A stretch of 64,000 nt of DNA from Hsuehochloa calcarea (lineage: Eukaryota > Streptophyta > Magnoliopsida > Poales > Poaceae), in contig CM070594.1 in assembly GCA_036346395.1 (NCBI GenBank), forward strand, positions 26,383,385 through 26,447,384, in the 5' to 3' direction. Below the pieces are notes generated by a model. It was given only the letters and a program-made list of their open reading frames with translations, made no database searches and was not told where the DNA came from. Within the stretch, counting starts at the first letter, position 1. Each line of letters opens with the position of its first letter. A program made the position numbers and the translations under genes. Shown in pieces: positions 36,449 to 48,846 of this stretch.

Positions 36449-37950
36449 ATGGAGAACCTTAGTAAAGCTAACCTTGTTAGTAATCTTGAGACAGTATGTG
36501 CCAATTCAGATCTTATCAATCCCAGTGGACCGTTATTAGTACCAGGAATAGCAGCTCCAGTTATGAGATAATTCTTGGTTCCTCATACTCAATTCATGAA
36601 TGCGATGCTGTAGAATATGAACAACATGATGACACAGCAGAATCAGACCACCGATACATTAGTCAATTTAATGAATTAGAATAACCAAGCAATCCATTGT
36701 TCTGTCACCAGTGTCAGTACCAGAGCAGATGCCAACCAACAGCTATCTCCAGTGCCAGTAGTGACACATCAGAGCCTGAATCCGCTTCTTGCCACCCGAC
36801 ATCATCTCATGCAAGCGACGATGCAACCGTCGGACAGTAGTAACTTTTGCAATGATACACAACTCATTACAATCCCAATGGCACGCCCTCAGTTCGAGTT
36901 TGTGAAGTTCATGATGACCAAACCGCCTATCTCTGAAGGATTAGTCAAGCTCAAGGATGCAGAATCCTGGATTCGCACCATAGAAGAAAAGTTAACTGTT
37001 GTGCAATGCAACGATAATGAGAAAGTTTTCTATGTTGCTCACCAATTGGAAGGAGTGCATTAGATTGGTGAAAATTTTTTTGCGCCGCCCACTCAGACGA
37101 GCAGACCATCACTTGGGCAGAGTTGGCCACCGCTTTTTGCCAACAGTATACGACATCGAGCAAGAGTGATCAAGAGAAACCTGCTATTCCGATGTCCTAC
37201 ATTTGATCTAGTCGTTGTCATTTGAAGTACTGCCAACCAGATAGGTCAGAAGATTGTGCATATACCCGTTGTGGAGAAATATGCTATAGTGCCGCTAAAC
37301 ACAATATCAATTGTTCCAATTGTGAAGAAAACCATTCCGTTGGAGAATGTCCAATGAGCAAGATCACATGTTTCTTATGTGAAGGCGATGATCATTGTCC
37401 GAGTCAGTGCCCCATATGTATTCAGTATTGACTTCTGCAACACAACGACAGCGAGAAATTTTTTGAGCCGAAGTCAGAGCTTTAGCAAAAGAAGGCAAAC
37501 CATTGTCAGTACTAGATATGTCAGCTGAGGAAACACAAAAGCATAATGTTGACTCTGGTAACTAGCTTCGAAAGAGAAGCAAGTTGGTATCGCCAGTGGA
37601 GTGTCTTGAGTGTGGTAAGCAAGACCACCATGCCAAGAGATGCCCTGCAAAGCAACAAGCTTCAACCCTCAAGGAGGATAGTCGTTTTGCTATAGCCCTG
37701 TCAAAAAAATCGCAAGGTTCAACACGTTTATGCTACAACTGTTGTGGAAAAGGTCACTACAGCCGCTAGTGTCCTCAGAAGAACCAGTCACTCACTCCAG
37801 ACGCAAGAATGCCAGAAGTTGTTTCAATCAAGCTTGTAACACCTAGAGCAGGTGGTAAAGCAGTAGGACCCGTTTGTCCAAAGAAGCAGTTAAAGAGGAG
37901 ACATGTGAACGATGATGCTATTAAGAAAGCCTAGATGGATGATACGAGAT
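36449..37950 (+). pseudogene. gag: Second chromovirus gag with several zinc knuckles
   Basis: Starts at ATG 36449. Capsid core at 36890-37063 (FVKFMMTKPPISEGLVKLKD, then AESWIRTIEEKL). The nucleocapsid part has at least three full CX2CX4HX4C knuckles, CFLCEGDDHCPSQC (about 37368), CLECGKQDHHAKRC (about 37605) and CYNCCGKGHYSR.C (about 37732), plus one with altered spacing (CSNCEENHSVGEC, about 37315). Several stops and frameshifts. Confidence 0.78.
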
Positions 37951-40206
37951 TACGCAGTGTTATGCCTCCGTTCGTAGCCATAAAGTTAGAGAATTATTGC
38001 GATATTTCCTTTGTTGAAAGCAAAAATAATGGATATTTTTGTATACAAGTTACACAGAAAAAGAGTTGTTAATTGGATATTGAGCCATTGGATATCTTTA
38101 TAAGCGTATACCTTTGCAAGTCGAGTAATCAAGCTTCGAGTTATGTTGATGGAAGGTCGTAGAGCCGTAAACATGGAATATGATGTTGAATTCCAACTCA
38201 TCATTTTGCCTAGCAATGAGGCAACAGTAAATGGTTTAAGAATTTAACCGTGGGGATAATGCTCATATCCGCGAAAGAGTATGCAATTATCATTGCAAGT
38301 GATCTATACAGCATGCAACCAGATCAGAAGCCAAGTTTTTCTTTGACTTGTTACCCAAGATCAGCCAATTCAGAAGGATTTACGTCAAAGATGATATGTG
38401 TCAAAAGTTGCCAATGAGTTTGCAAAAATGATACAACAGAGCAGATGATTTTCTCAGATAAAGGCAGTGTTAAATCAAACTCGTCAGCTTGGCAAGCACC
38501 AATGTTAATTGTAAAGTAAGTTGTTAGCAAAAGGATGTGCAAGAATTTCAGTTTATTCAAGAGCTAATCATCATAACCTCATAATCAGCCTGTTTGAGTT
38601 CTAAGAAAGAACAATAGTTTCTTTAAGATCATCCATGAACTGGATAGTGTCAATTGAATACTAGTGAGACAGTCGTTTCGAGGCAGTGTCAGCTAAAGAT
38701 CAATAAGACAGACATTTCAAGATAGTCAAGACCCTCGTCGTTGTAAAAGGACTAGTTCACCCTGATCGCCAAAAGTGAGCTAAGTCGGTGATAATTTTAG
38801 AAAAGATCGATCACTGCTCCAGTGTTCATACTATCAGCTACCTGAAAGAAACTTGATAACTTTTATCACAAAAAATCCAAGAATTTGTGTGTTAAGATGT
38901 TTCGTCAGCATTTTCTAACAACTTAAGTTTTGAGCAGTGAATTATATTAGTCATAATTCAAAGTTTGCTATCATGGAGTAACGCATATGGTTTTATTAGA
39001 TCGAGAACCATGAGGTTGGAGTTTGTTCCCTCAGTACAAACCAGTATTGTGGGTGATGTTTTGAATCAGAAGAGCTACCGCAAGACTTGTTGATCAGTGA
39101 ATGAAGAGATAGCCACAGTTACCTGTGAAACCCAGAAGTTGAATCTTGAGTTAGTGTAAGAGTATATTTGTTGAACCCCAGAGTTCAAGCCGATGCTAGA
39201 AAATTTGTGTTGACAAGACAGTAAGATGACAGTTTTGTCAAGGGAATCAGTTCTCACCTGAAGTAAGGAAAAGTGCGAAAACCCGCTGAAAGTGAACCAG
39301 ATGATCTACAAATCAATGAGCCTAGCTACATTTTTGATCGGAAGGAACTCAAGTAGTTGATGCTCAAACCAACATTTGAGTGCAAACATTCCATTTTCCC
39401 TGAAAGTACCAAGGTGCAAGGATCTCAAAGTTGAATTGTGATGATCCAATATAAGGCAAAAGGTCACATAATATGTTACCATATGTTTGGTATATCAGAA
39501 AGTCGGCTACTGTGTCAAAGGCCAGTCAGAGTACTCCTATCTTTGAGAATTCAAGTATGGGTTTTCCTAAGACCCAATCGGGATGTAATTTTTTGAAAAG
39601 TGGTTGTTGATCATTTGACAGAAATTTGCCGCTTTAAACCTATCAATATCACCTAGTTTGGAGACAGTCTAGTAGAGGGGTATACGACAGAAGTTGTATA
39701 TGACAGAGATGGTATTCGCCAGAATTGGTCTAGTATCAGATCGAAGAGAATGTTAGTTTGCACGATGTGCTGGAAGGAGTCAGTGTCTGATCGAGGATCC
39801 CTGTGTACCTCGTGTTAGTAACAGAGGGTGCATGCTGCCTTGGATGCTCGCTTAAATATTAGTATTGTGTATCACCAAGAATCAGTGGACAAATTGAAAG
39901 AAATAGTGAGTTTGTGCTTAAACTCATCGTACCAAGTCGAGCAAGTAAGTGTTGTGTTCAAAGTTCTCCTACAACACTAGATGTCAGCCAGTTCACAGTT
40001 GTCACCATCTGAAGGTCACAGTGGTTGATCATCTGAGACATTGCTCATTTATAAGCGTATCAGATGACAAAGTATGTGGATTTTGCATTAATCATGAAGC
40101 AGAAGACCAAGAGTCTTTAATCCTAAAGGGATTCTAAGTAGCCTAGTTCAAGAAGAAAAGCTACACAGATTATGCGGATTTTCAATGTAAGCGTACTAGT
40201 TCTGAA
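37951..40206 (+). pseudogene. Second chromovirus internal region, unreadable
   Basis: By position this should hold protease to integrase, but I cannot read any catalytic motif in any frame. Many stops. A 62-codon frame at 39949-40137 is not recognised. Either very old decay or deleted and rearranged. Confidence 0.4.
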
Positions 40207-40427
40207 TTGTGAAGCCTCTGTTAAATGTCTCTTCTATGGACAAAGCATGTAGAAGCTTTCCAATGTAGGCTTGGGCTCTTTCTCTCTGTTCATCTCCTTC
40301 TCTGATGATTGGGTCCCTTTATCATCTACACCTATTCAAGCCATATATCTTTGTTTCCCCGGTGTACGGACTCAATGTGTCATACAAGAAAATAAATATC
40401 TCCTCTCACTTACATGTAGACCCCACA
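40207..40427 (+). repeat. Second chromovirus 3' LTR, internal fragment
   Basis: About 90% identical by eye to 33290-33516 (GTGAAGCCTCTGTTMAATGT to CTTACATGTAGACCCCACA). Both LTR ends are missing. Confidence 0.78.
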
Positions 40428-40742
40428 GACCAGCAGCAGGCCCCCATCACACATTCTTTGGACATCGCAGAAGATGTAGCTGTAGTTGCCGAAGAAGAGA
40501 AGTTGGACATGAGCAGATTCAGGTAGAAGTTTCTTCTTACTTCGCTGATTCGATCTAGTGTACACATTGCACTTAGATATTATAGTCATTTGCTGTTTAT
40601 GATTGTGATAGAACATTGATTTTTTTGAATAATTGTTGTAAGCTCTAGGAGAGCAAAGCAATAAATTCTTATGATGAGTCCTGCAAGACTTTTTTCCGTA
40701 TTAATAATAGCAAGTTATGTTATGGTTTGAAGTATTTTATTT
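40428..40742 (+). repeat. Second copy of copia gag end and spacer
   Basis: It matches 30627-30948 (GACCAGCAGCAG to TTTTATTTATGTG) with the same gag stop position. It then jumps directly to the integrase-RT linker, with protease and integrase missing. The junction with the chromovirus LTR lies in a short shared stretch (ACAGACC / GTAGAC). Confidence 0.78.
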
Positions 40743-40928
40743 ATGTGCACTAGTGAAGCAAATAGAAGTCCAGAAGATAATTGAAGTCGAGAAGACAATT
40801 GAAGTCAAGAAGATAATTGATTTGCAAGTATTAGCGAATCAACTGCCTGACCACTTTAGTGATTTGAAGAGCGTGACCAAGTCGCATATGCCTGTACGCA
40901 ATGCACCGAAGAGGGTTACAAATGAAGG
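40743..40928 (+). pseudogene. pol: Copia integrase-RT linker piece
   Basis: It encodes a run of four EV.K.IE-type short repeats and then LANQLPDHFSDLKSVTKSHM, recognisable as the linker ahead of the reverse transcriptase in this copia group. It ends in the target duplication GAAGG (40924-40928) before the Tat LTR, and continues at 62607. Confidence 0.75.
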
Positions 40929-41046
40929 TGACGAGGATCTAATAATCCTCATTTTATCTTTTATCTATAATTCTTATTATGGGTAAATATGATGTCATAT
41001 AGTCCCCAGAAGTACCCCTTATATTTTAAGAGGGAGGCCTACCAAG

Positions 41047-41244
41047 TGATTGTAAGATCTTCTACAATCACCCCCATAGTCGTAAGTCTTACTACGACTA
41101 TGTCATGGTCATCAGTTCTTCTACGACCACAACCTGGTCGTAAGTCCTTCTACGACCATTACCCAGTCGTAAGTCCTTTTACGACTATTGCCCAGTCGTA
41201 AGCTCTACTACGACTTATATCCAGTCGTAAGTCCTACTACGACC
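41047..41244. repeat. Hairpin array in Tat 5' LTR
   Basis: Seven inverted repeats with a 29-30 bp period, at 41047-41070, 41076-41101, 41106-41129, 41135-41158, 41165-41186, 41194-41215 and 41223-41244. Stems vary in matched fashion: TGATTGTA/TACAATCA, ATAGTCGTA/TACGACTAT, TGGTCGTA/TACGACCA, AGTCGTA/TACGACT. Loops stay close to AGTCCTTC. Identically placed in the 3' LTR at 61879-62076. Confidence 0.9.
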
Positions 41245-41490
41245 AAGTAAACCACGACCACCTTATAATCAAACCTACAAGCGAGTGGGTCCAATTGATT
41301 AAGGAATCCGAACGGTCCCCACGCACTATTATTCCGTGTATTAATAGTGTTTAAATAGCCCATTACCTCTGAAATATAACTGCCAGACGGCGTGAGGAAG
41401 CCAATGCGCCGATAATTACTGCCATCATGCGCCCATTACTGGCTTAATTAGGCGCCTCTTCCGCAGGACAAAACGGCTATTCTTTCACGA

Positions 41491-41500
41491 CTATATAAAG
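41491..41500 (+). promoter_or_regulatory. Tat LTR TATA box
   Basis: CTATATAAAG, also at 62323-62332 in the 3' LTR, about 560 bp into the LTR. The hairpin array lies about 250-450 bp upstream. Confidence 0.75.
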
Positions 41501-41771
41501 ACATCAATCAGAGGGAGAAAAGGAAGGCGAAACGAGAGTGAGTCAAGGGGAAACACAAGTAATGTTCTCTGTAATAGTCCTAGTTTCTGGCTTGGTCAAT
41601 CGAGAATACAGTCAATACCATACACACACAGGAGTAGGGTTGTTATTCTCCCCGGAGAAGGCCTGAACCTGTCTAAACATCCCGTGTCAACCACTCTGCG
41701 TGATTTCATCTCTAGGAGACCCCCCGAATCAAATAATCTTTACGTAAGATCGGTTCTAATACACCGACAGT

Positions 41772-41789
41772 TGGCGCCGACCGTGGGGA
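41772..41789 (+). other. Tat element primer binding site
   Basis: TGGCGCCGACCGTGGGGA, two bases after the LTR. The TGGCGCC start is the form used by many gypsy elements; I do not assign the tRNA. Confidence 0.8.
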
Positions 41790-41841
41790 GCTTCCGGTAA
41801 TCTCTTGTCAACATACTCTCTTTTTCCAATCTCATGCAATC

Positions 41842-42827
41842 ATGGCAGGAGAATGGAACGAGGAGAACTGGTTTGACTTGGCAGATTATGCAGACGTCGA
41901 CATGGATGCCGGTTTCGACTACGAGCCGAGTGATGCATCCGCTGATGGTGATGTTGCCTCCGGAGATCATTCTCCAGGAAACCATCCCATCAATGGAGTT
42001 GAGGAGGGATCCTTATCCCCCACAACGATACGTCCAACAGAGGAGCCAATTCCCTCAAAGGACAAGGGTCAATCTGACCAGAACCGCACCCAGGAGGACT
42101 CACGACACGACGAGAGTTTTTCCTCCAAGTGTCCAAGTCCCCTAAGGCGGTCCGACACAGTGAGACAAGTTACAGAGCCACCATTCCAGACTCCACCAAC
42201 ATCCGGTGATCCTCTCTCTGGGGTAACTCCGAGAGGGTGGGATCAAGCATGCTTTTCCTACAAATTCGACCGTCTCTCCGCAGATCTCATTTGCGGACGG
42301 AAACAGTTATAACCCAGAGTTCCCCTACCTGGAGGGGATTGCTCCAAGTCGCCAGATGGTGTCTCTCGAGTGCTCCTCAAGCGGGGAGGCCTCGAGCGCA
42401 AGTGAGAATCATCAACGGGAGGTCTTCGTCCTTCCCTCAAATCAGGATCAGCCTCATGGAGGCCGAGATAAGAACACTCCCCGAAGATCACACACTGCGC
42501 CCCCTCGTGGTAATGGCAAGGGCACCGCCGGTGACGGACAGAACCAACACTCTGATGAACGCGAGGGAAATCCTCGATATTCTCGCACTCCACTGAGAAG
42601 GCCTCAAAGATCTGATGAGGAGGATTTTGAGGCCATCCGATGGAAGAAAATTGCAGCCCAGAAGTGCCTGTCTGGGCGCATTCAACATCAGTCGAAGGAG
42701 GTACAAGAACTCCAGGACATCAACGACTTGCTCGAAAATCCCAATCAAGAGCTTGCCTGAACGCCAGGGTACGATCTCTTTGCTGAAGAGAATGCGCAAA
42801 GGCTTCGAACTGTGATGACAAGACTGG
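41842..42827 (+). pseudogene. gag: Tat gag, N-terminal part
   Basis: ATG at 41842 opens a 156-codon acidic, serine-rich frame (MAGEWNEENWFDLADYADVD) without a recognised domain. Downstream frames at 42356-42760 continue after a shift and are rich in charged residues with a short coiled-coil-like end. The gene is interrupted at 42833 by S2 and resumes at 50749. Confidence 0.7.
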
Positions 42828-42832
42828 AAGTA

Positions 42833-44704
42833 TGTAGGACCGGAGAGGCGACTAGGGGGGGGGGGGGTGAATAGGCGCTTTCTAAACTTTCTCGCCTAAA
42901 TCAAATTCAACACGAACTTTACTCCTTTAGCTATGAAAGCTAAGAAGATCGATGCACACAAATGAAGCCTTGTCTTGAATCGATAACCCCGACAACCACA
43001 CGACACAAAAGTGGAGACTTAATCTCAAAGGGTTGATCTCGGGCACGAGCGGTCGGACCAAGCTACCAAGGGCGGTCGGACCGACGTTCAACCAATGATC
43101 GGACCAAGAACTAATTGGCGGTCGGACCGGTGGACAACGGTTCGACCCAGCGAGCAGTGGTCTGACGATATCTGGCGGTTGGACCGCCGTTGAAACACCG
43201 GTCGGACCGGTGGAGTCCAGTACTGAAAAATCCTACCCAAATCCAAAACGAAATTTGATCCAACTTTTGATTCGACCAATGAAACTTGACCAAATTTCGA
43301 GCACACCTCCCTAATGATATTGGAGACCTATTTCTAGCGACGATCCTTGGATCCACTTGCGAAACAATCTCTCAAGGATTAAACAAAGAAGTGCACAAAC
43401 CCTAGAAATATGAAAATCTTTGATTCAAGACTTGCTTGTGGGAATTGATGGTCTAGATGATTCTAGGAGTATTCCCACACATCAAAGCAAGACAAAATGG
43501 GTCAAGAGACCAAGCATAAACCCTTGAATCAAGGAAGCACAAAATTCATTCAAATGAGAGAAGAACACAAAAGGGGAGACAAATGATCTCACAAGCAAGC
43601 ATCACAAGATTGATTGATCTCACAAGATGCTTACAAAGCCACTCCAACAAGGAGGACAAGAGCTCACCCAAGGAGCATACAATCTCTCCCTCTCTTCCTC
43701 TCCAAACCCTAGCCCTCGAAAAGGCAAAGGGGAAAACAAATGAAAGCTTCAAGGGGTTTTACATCTCCCCCCTTCTATTTACAGGAGAGGACTAGGGTTA
43801 CATATTTGGGACCCACTCACACATGGGACCCACACGCAACATCTGTTGAAGCAATCGCCTGCTTCACCACGTATAGGTTGATCAGCGGTTCTCATCGCGT
43901 CGCCAAGCCTCTCTTGTCCGAATCCCATCGGAACCTCCCAGAGACTCGCACCGATATCCGCACCGCCGATCCAACCAAATTGCATCGAACCACCCGTTCG
44001 ATCCATCTTGCCCATCCTGCACCATGCTTGAGTCACACGACCTTACCCGGCATCCATGATCGTTCTGGACCTCGGCTCTCCAAGCGTAGTCCCGATCCAC
44101 TCACCGTTGACGTCGTTGACCTGCAAGCCACCTGCACAGCAATAGACAAACAAACCGTTTCCGGGAACAAGTTCTTCACAACTTGACCCACGTTAGTTCC
44201 GCAATGCAATATACATCAATAAAGCATTGATAACTAAACATTAAACACAATCAACATGCATCAATGCGAACTTGGCAAACCTCCAAGTCATGCGGTCCGA
44301 CCGCCCCACAGGCGGTCAGGCCGATTCGAGCGATCGGACCGCTCCCACAGCGGTCGGACCGGTCAAAAGAAGCCAAAATTCCACGAAATTCGAAACCTTA
44401 CGAAAATTTCAAGCGAATAGAACTTTGGTAGGAGCTCCAAAATGATGAAACCACATCCGGTGACTCCACGACTGCCTACACAACCTATTTTGGCTTAGCT
44501 CAAAAGCCAATTTTAGGTCGACGGTCCGACCGCCACCATTGCCGGTCCGACCATCCCACTGGCGATCGACCGCCCACCACCGGTCCGACCGCTTTGGTCC
44601 GACGACTGAAGCAAACCCGAAAATCGAGATTTTGCAAACCAACAAAGCCATTGCCAATTGACTCATCATCCTGAGATCGTGCACATATCCTCACGATATC
44701 CACA
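42833..44704 (-). repeat. S2 3' LTR
   Basis: 1872 bp. TGTAGGACCGG at the left and TATCCACA at the right end. Long stretches are identical to the other LTR (for example 43390-43870), while CGGTCGGACCG-rich patches differ heavily. Confidence 0.92.
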
Positions 44705-44717
44705 ATCTCCCCCTTGA
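44705..44717 (-). other. S2 polypurine tract
   Basis: ATCAAGGGGGAGAT on the minus strand, directly before the LTR start TGTGGATATCG. Confidence 0.8.
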
Positions 44718-46103
44718 TGAACACATTGGCAATTCCCAAGAAAATGTGGTTTTTCAAAATGAAAAGTAAAAATCGCCGTTTTCGCATAAAGGCACAACTT
44801 GGTCCATAAGCAAGAAAAAGCCTAGGAAACCGACCAAGCTGGCTTCAGAATAGTATAGGCAAGTGAGATATGACAATGAACGCACAAAAGGATTCAAATT
44901 CCAGAAGATGGCCAAAAATCTCACTAAGGTCCATATGAAAGACAATATGTTCTATTTGACCTTTGATCATTGTGAGTCTTCTTGAATTGCAATTCAAATC
45001 AGAAAAAGGCAATAAAACCCAGAGACTCAACTAACTATGATCACAAATTTTCAAAAGGTTCACAAAATTTTTTTTTGTGTGTGTTCTTTGATGTATGAAG
45101 CCTTATGTAAACCTTATGTAAACCAAAAGCTCCAAAACCGCATTTTCTTCAATCCTTCTCCCCCTTTGACAATGAATTCATCAAGATGCATGGGACAAGA
45201 ACGAGCATGAAGAAATGACTTTATTTGAAATTTAACAAAAGGAGCCATGACCATTATCTATGTAGACAGTACAAGACATATACCAAGCCATAAAAAGAGT
45301 AGAAGCTATATTCAATCATGGCAAAACATGTACTGCAAAGCTACAACCAAAATAGCAGCAATCTGAGATTAAAAGAATTAAAATCATGAAAGGTTGCTCA
45401 ATATCATAGTTCCACTAAAAGCAACCAAAAATGAGTCAAGCCATGTCTATAAGTAAAAAGAGACTCAAAACAAGAATTGAGGTATTTTGAGCATTAAGAG
45501 AATTCTTTTGAAGCAAAGCTCAAGCACTTAGCCCTTTTTGGGCAATTTTTCTTTTTCTCCCTTTTTTTTACTGTGCTAGATCTCAAGCCTTGCCGCGACC
45601 ATCTCAAGCGATAAGCTTAAAAGAATGATCTAGGTCATCCAAAACTCCCCCTGAGTTCATGCCTAGTGCAATGGCAAGCCGTCTCATGAGAAAGGATTGG
45701 TGAGATCGCTTTTTCATGAGAAAATCTCATTTTTCATTTGCTTGACTTAAGAAGATAAAAGCTCATTTTTCATCTCAAAATAAGTTCAAGACTCAATTCA
45801 ACCTATTTGACATGGCAAGAATCATAAAAGGATCACTAGAGCAAAACTAGTCGCAAGATCCAACAAGACATGATTCGATTCAATTTGCTCACAGATATAA
45901 AGCTAGCAAGGCAAAAGCTGAGCTAAACAAGAAGAGCCATAAAAGAAGTTTAGCATACTATCACTTGATATGACAAGGTAGAGAGAATGAAATCAAGTCA
46001 TACAAGGATAATAATCAAAGCTCCACAATTTTTATTATGCAATGCAAGACATTTGAAATAAAAATGCATTATGATACAATGAATGCAAAAAGAGCAAATT
46101 CCC
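44718..46103 (-). other. S2 3' non-coding region
   Basis: No supported gene. It includes the block 45572-45714 shared with S1 (2669-2812), with CCCCCTGAGTTCATGCCTAG and the adjoining TGCAATGGCAAGCCGTCTCA. Confidence 0.7.
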
Positions 46104-48775
46104 TCAAAACATCCAAGCCTCAGTACTGGGATTTGAGATAAAAGATCTAGGTGTCCAGTACTGAGATGGATGAGGCCTGGGAATAGCAAAAGGAGCAGCA
46201 GAAAAATGATCAGGCACAAAATCATAAGAATGCCCATTAGCACCACCTGGACCTCTCCAAAATGATCTACCAAAAGACCGATACTCCCCCTGTCTAGGTG
46301 CTACCGGTGGTCTATCCTCACGATATCTTAAACCACACTGCTGCCTGGACCCACCAAAAGAGTCAACAAAATTCTCTACAAACCTAGGCCTATATGTGAG
46401 TACATTTGAATAGGCTTGACTCTAGAGACTACAGCTGAAGAAGAGACTCCTCTAATGGATCTCAAAGTGCTCACTCTCTCTTTCCTCTCAATTTTTGCTC
46501 TCCGAAAGCAAAACTCAACAGTGTGGCCCTCTTTCTTGCAGAAGGTGCAATGGTACTTGACCTTTTGAGGGGTCCGTACTGGTGAGACAGAAGCACCCTT
46601 CTTGCTAGAAAGAGATTGAGCAGAACCTGCAGTTTTGGATACAACCCTGAAAGTCTTAGAAGGTTCTTGCTCAACCAAACCACTTTTCACAACTCTAGCA
46701 ATCTTTGGTGGGAGATTCTTGGAAAGCTCTAGGGATTTAAAACCTAGGCCACTGTTTTTCACACTCACCTTGGATTGGTCTAGAATCAAGTTGAGCTTCT
46801 TTTTCCCACTAGAAAACTTCTCAAGAGTCATTTTGAGGTAATCGTTCTCTTTTGCCAAAACTCCACAATTAGAGCACTTTTTAGAATTGATTACCTCAAC
46901 ATGTTTGCTCTTAAGAAGATCCACTTCCACTTTTAGAGCTTCACAAGACACACAATAGGACTCTCCAATCCTATTCAACTGCTCCTTAAATTTGACTCTA
47001 AAAGCCTCTTGTATCTTACCAATAGCAGTTTCAATTTCGGCATGCAACATACAAGAGGAAGAATCAATAACTTTCTTGGAAGCAGTAAGAGACATGGATC
47101 TTTCAATTTTAGCTTTCTCTTCAAGAGTCTTGTTTAAAGCTTCAATCTCAATTGTAAGCTTAGGGCAATTTTCACAAGAGGCAATTCTAGAATAAGCAAC
47201 CATTTCAGTCATCTCTTGCATTTTAATTCGATTATTCTTACAATAAGAACAAGTGTGACTAGCATCAAATTTTGCAATTCTTTTAAAGAGCTATCCGTTT
47301 CAATTCTAGCAAAGCACGCTTTGAGCAATTTAATGGAATAGCATCTAAAGCGATCACATCAAGCGGAATGGCATTCATGCAAATGTAACTAGACTTGAGA
47401 GATTCTAGTTCAGAAAGAGCATTTTCTAATTGTTTTTCAACAGAGGAATGAGCATTATTCAAGCTTGACAATTCATTAAGCAAGCTAGAGCATGAATCAC
47501 AGAAATCATCAGGATTAATGGATTTGAGCCTAACCACTTCTAGGTTCAAATTATCAATCATAGTATCCTGTTTCTTGATCACTTTAGCTTGCTTATGCAA
47601 TTTTTGTTCAGCAAGCACTAAAACCCTTTTCATGTCAGGAAGTGAAGGGCATACCTCATCGGGATCACTAAAAGGATCCTCGCTGTTGGAGGAGTCGCTG
47701 TCATGGCTGTTCTTAGCCATAAAGCACATGCCAGTGAAATCACGTGCCTTCTTCTTGCCACGGGAGTCACTCTTGTCGTCCTCCGTCTCCGAGTCCACAT
47801 CATCCATGCTCACATCCTCTAGAGCTTCAAGGACTCGGCTGACAAACTTGCGATAGTTTGTCTTCTTGGACTTAGCATCCCTCGCTTGAGAATGCCTTTG
47901 TGACTCCTTCTCCTCCTTGCCCTTCAGCTTGGGGCATCTAGAACGAATGTGGTTGGGCTCACCACACTCGAAACAAGTGACAGGTCCACCTCTCCTCCTA
48001 CTCCTCACATTATTGTACGCTCTCGTGAATTTGGTGGATAGGAGGGCTAAATCATCTTCAGGTAGTCTCTCAAGTTGCTCATCGCTCAAAGAATGCAAAG
48101 CAGACAAAGAAAATCCAGATGAGCTAACATTAAAAGAATCAGCATATCTACCCTTAGATTTGTCAACCACTAAAGCCATCGGCTCTGTCGTGGGGAGACG
48201 CGAGATAAAATCAATCTCATGCGTCTTCAACCTCGAGTAAAGCTTATCCATGGTAAGCTCACTCATGACATGTTGTCATTGATGGCGATGATCTTCATCC
48301 CCGGACCTTCACATCTAAAGCACCCAAAAGGCGGGCGTGCATTTTGACTCGAGAAAAATAAGATCAACGGTAGCGGAGATCATGAAGAATTTTAGAAAAT
48401 CTCCCCACGACTCATCTAAAGATTCACCGTGTCTTTGCTCGATCTTGGAGTATACTTTCTTAAGTTTGGTTCTGTCTCACTTCCTTGATCGCGATGGACC
48501 TCTCGTGATAGTCACAAAGAATCCGCGGATCTCATGAGTAGAAACGACAAATGAGCGACACGCTCAAACTCCGATCGACTAAGGCCTTGAATCAAAAAAT
48601 TCAAGCCTATTTGTTGTTCTCCACATCCGAGTGATCAAATTATCATCGGTTGCACGACATAAGGGTGTTTCACCTTAAGCCAAATTATGCGTGCCCTTGA
48701 GCCTCGATGTAGGCCTGCATTCGGCCTTCAATATGCAAAATCAACTCCATCAAAAACATGTGGCTCGATTGAATA
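46104..48775 (-). CDS. gag: S2 gag (long SIRE-type Gag)
   Basis: Read right to left from about 48775, with the FDGVDFAYW-type Gag start. An open frame at 47283-48266 has a first CX2CX4HX4C knuckle (CFECGEPNHIRSRC, about 47933-47975) and a serine/acidic stretch. Then comes a coiled-coil-rich region with repeated leucine/lysine heptads, continuing in the open frame 46376-47221, which has a second knuckle CTFCKKEGHTVEFC (about 46510-46555). The C-terminal part to the stop at 46104-46106 is rich in R, P, F and W. One shift near 46390-46440 and one near 47250 separate the readable frames; both could be sequence errors. It likely forms the capsid that packages the element RNA. Confidence 0.8.
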
Positions 48776-48830
48776 TCGCTCGATCGCCATGGCTCCAAAG
48801 ACGGTTAAGATCTATAGAAAAGAGCTAACC

Positions 48831-48844
48831 GGCTCACGATACCA
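48831..48844 (-). other. S2 primer binding site
   Basis: TGGTATCGTGAGCC on the minus strand, close to the initiator-methionine site TGGTATCAGAGCC but changed at the CAG. Confidence 0.75.
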
Positions 48845-48846
48845 CT

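Larger units (their letters stand above)
32273..40427 (+). mobile_element. Second chromovirus, plus strand, decayed
   Basis: It starts with a long LTR (TGTAATATCCCAAAATTTGG) directly after copia integrase sequence; five bases before it are ATTAT. The primer site is at 35717, gag with zinc knuckles at 36449-37950, then a long region with no readable domain. The 3' LTR is reduced to an internal fragment of about 220 bp (40207-40427) that is joined to copia sequence, so no matching target duplication remains on the right. Confidence 0.78.
40929..41769 (+). repeat. Tat element 5' LTR
   Basis: TGACGAGG to CCGACA, 841 bp. It carries seven hairpins at 41047-41244 in U3 and a TATA box CTATATAAAG at 41491-41500. 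Confidence 0.93.

Noticed and set aside
41047..41244. CRISPR-like array
   Set aside because: Units are palindromic hairpins with near-constant period but no unique spacers, inside plant LTRs; not CRISPR.
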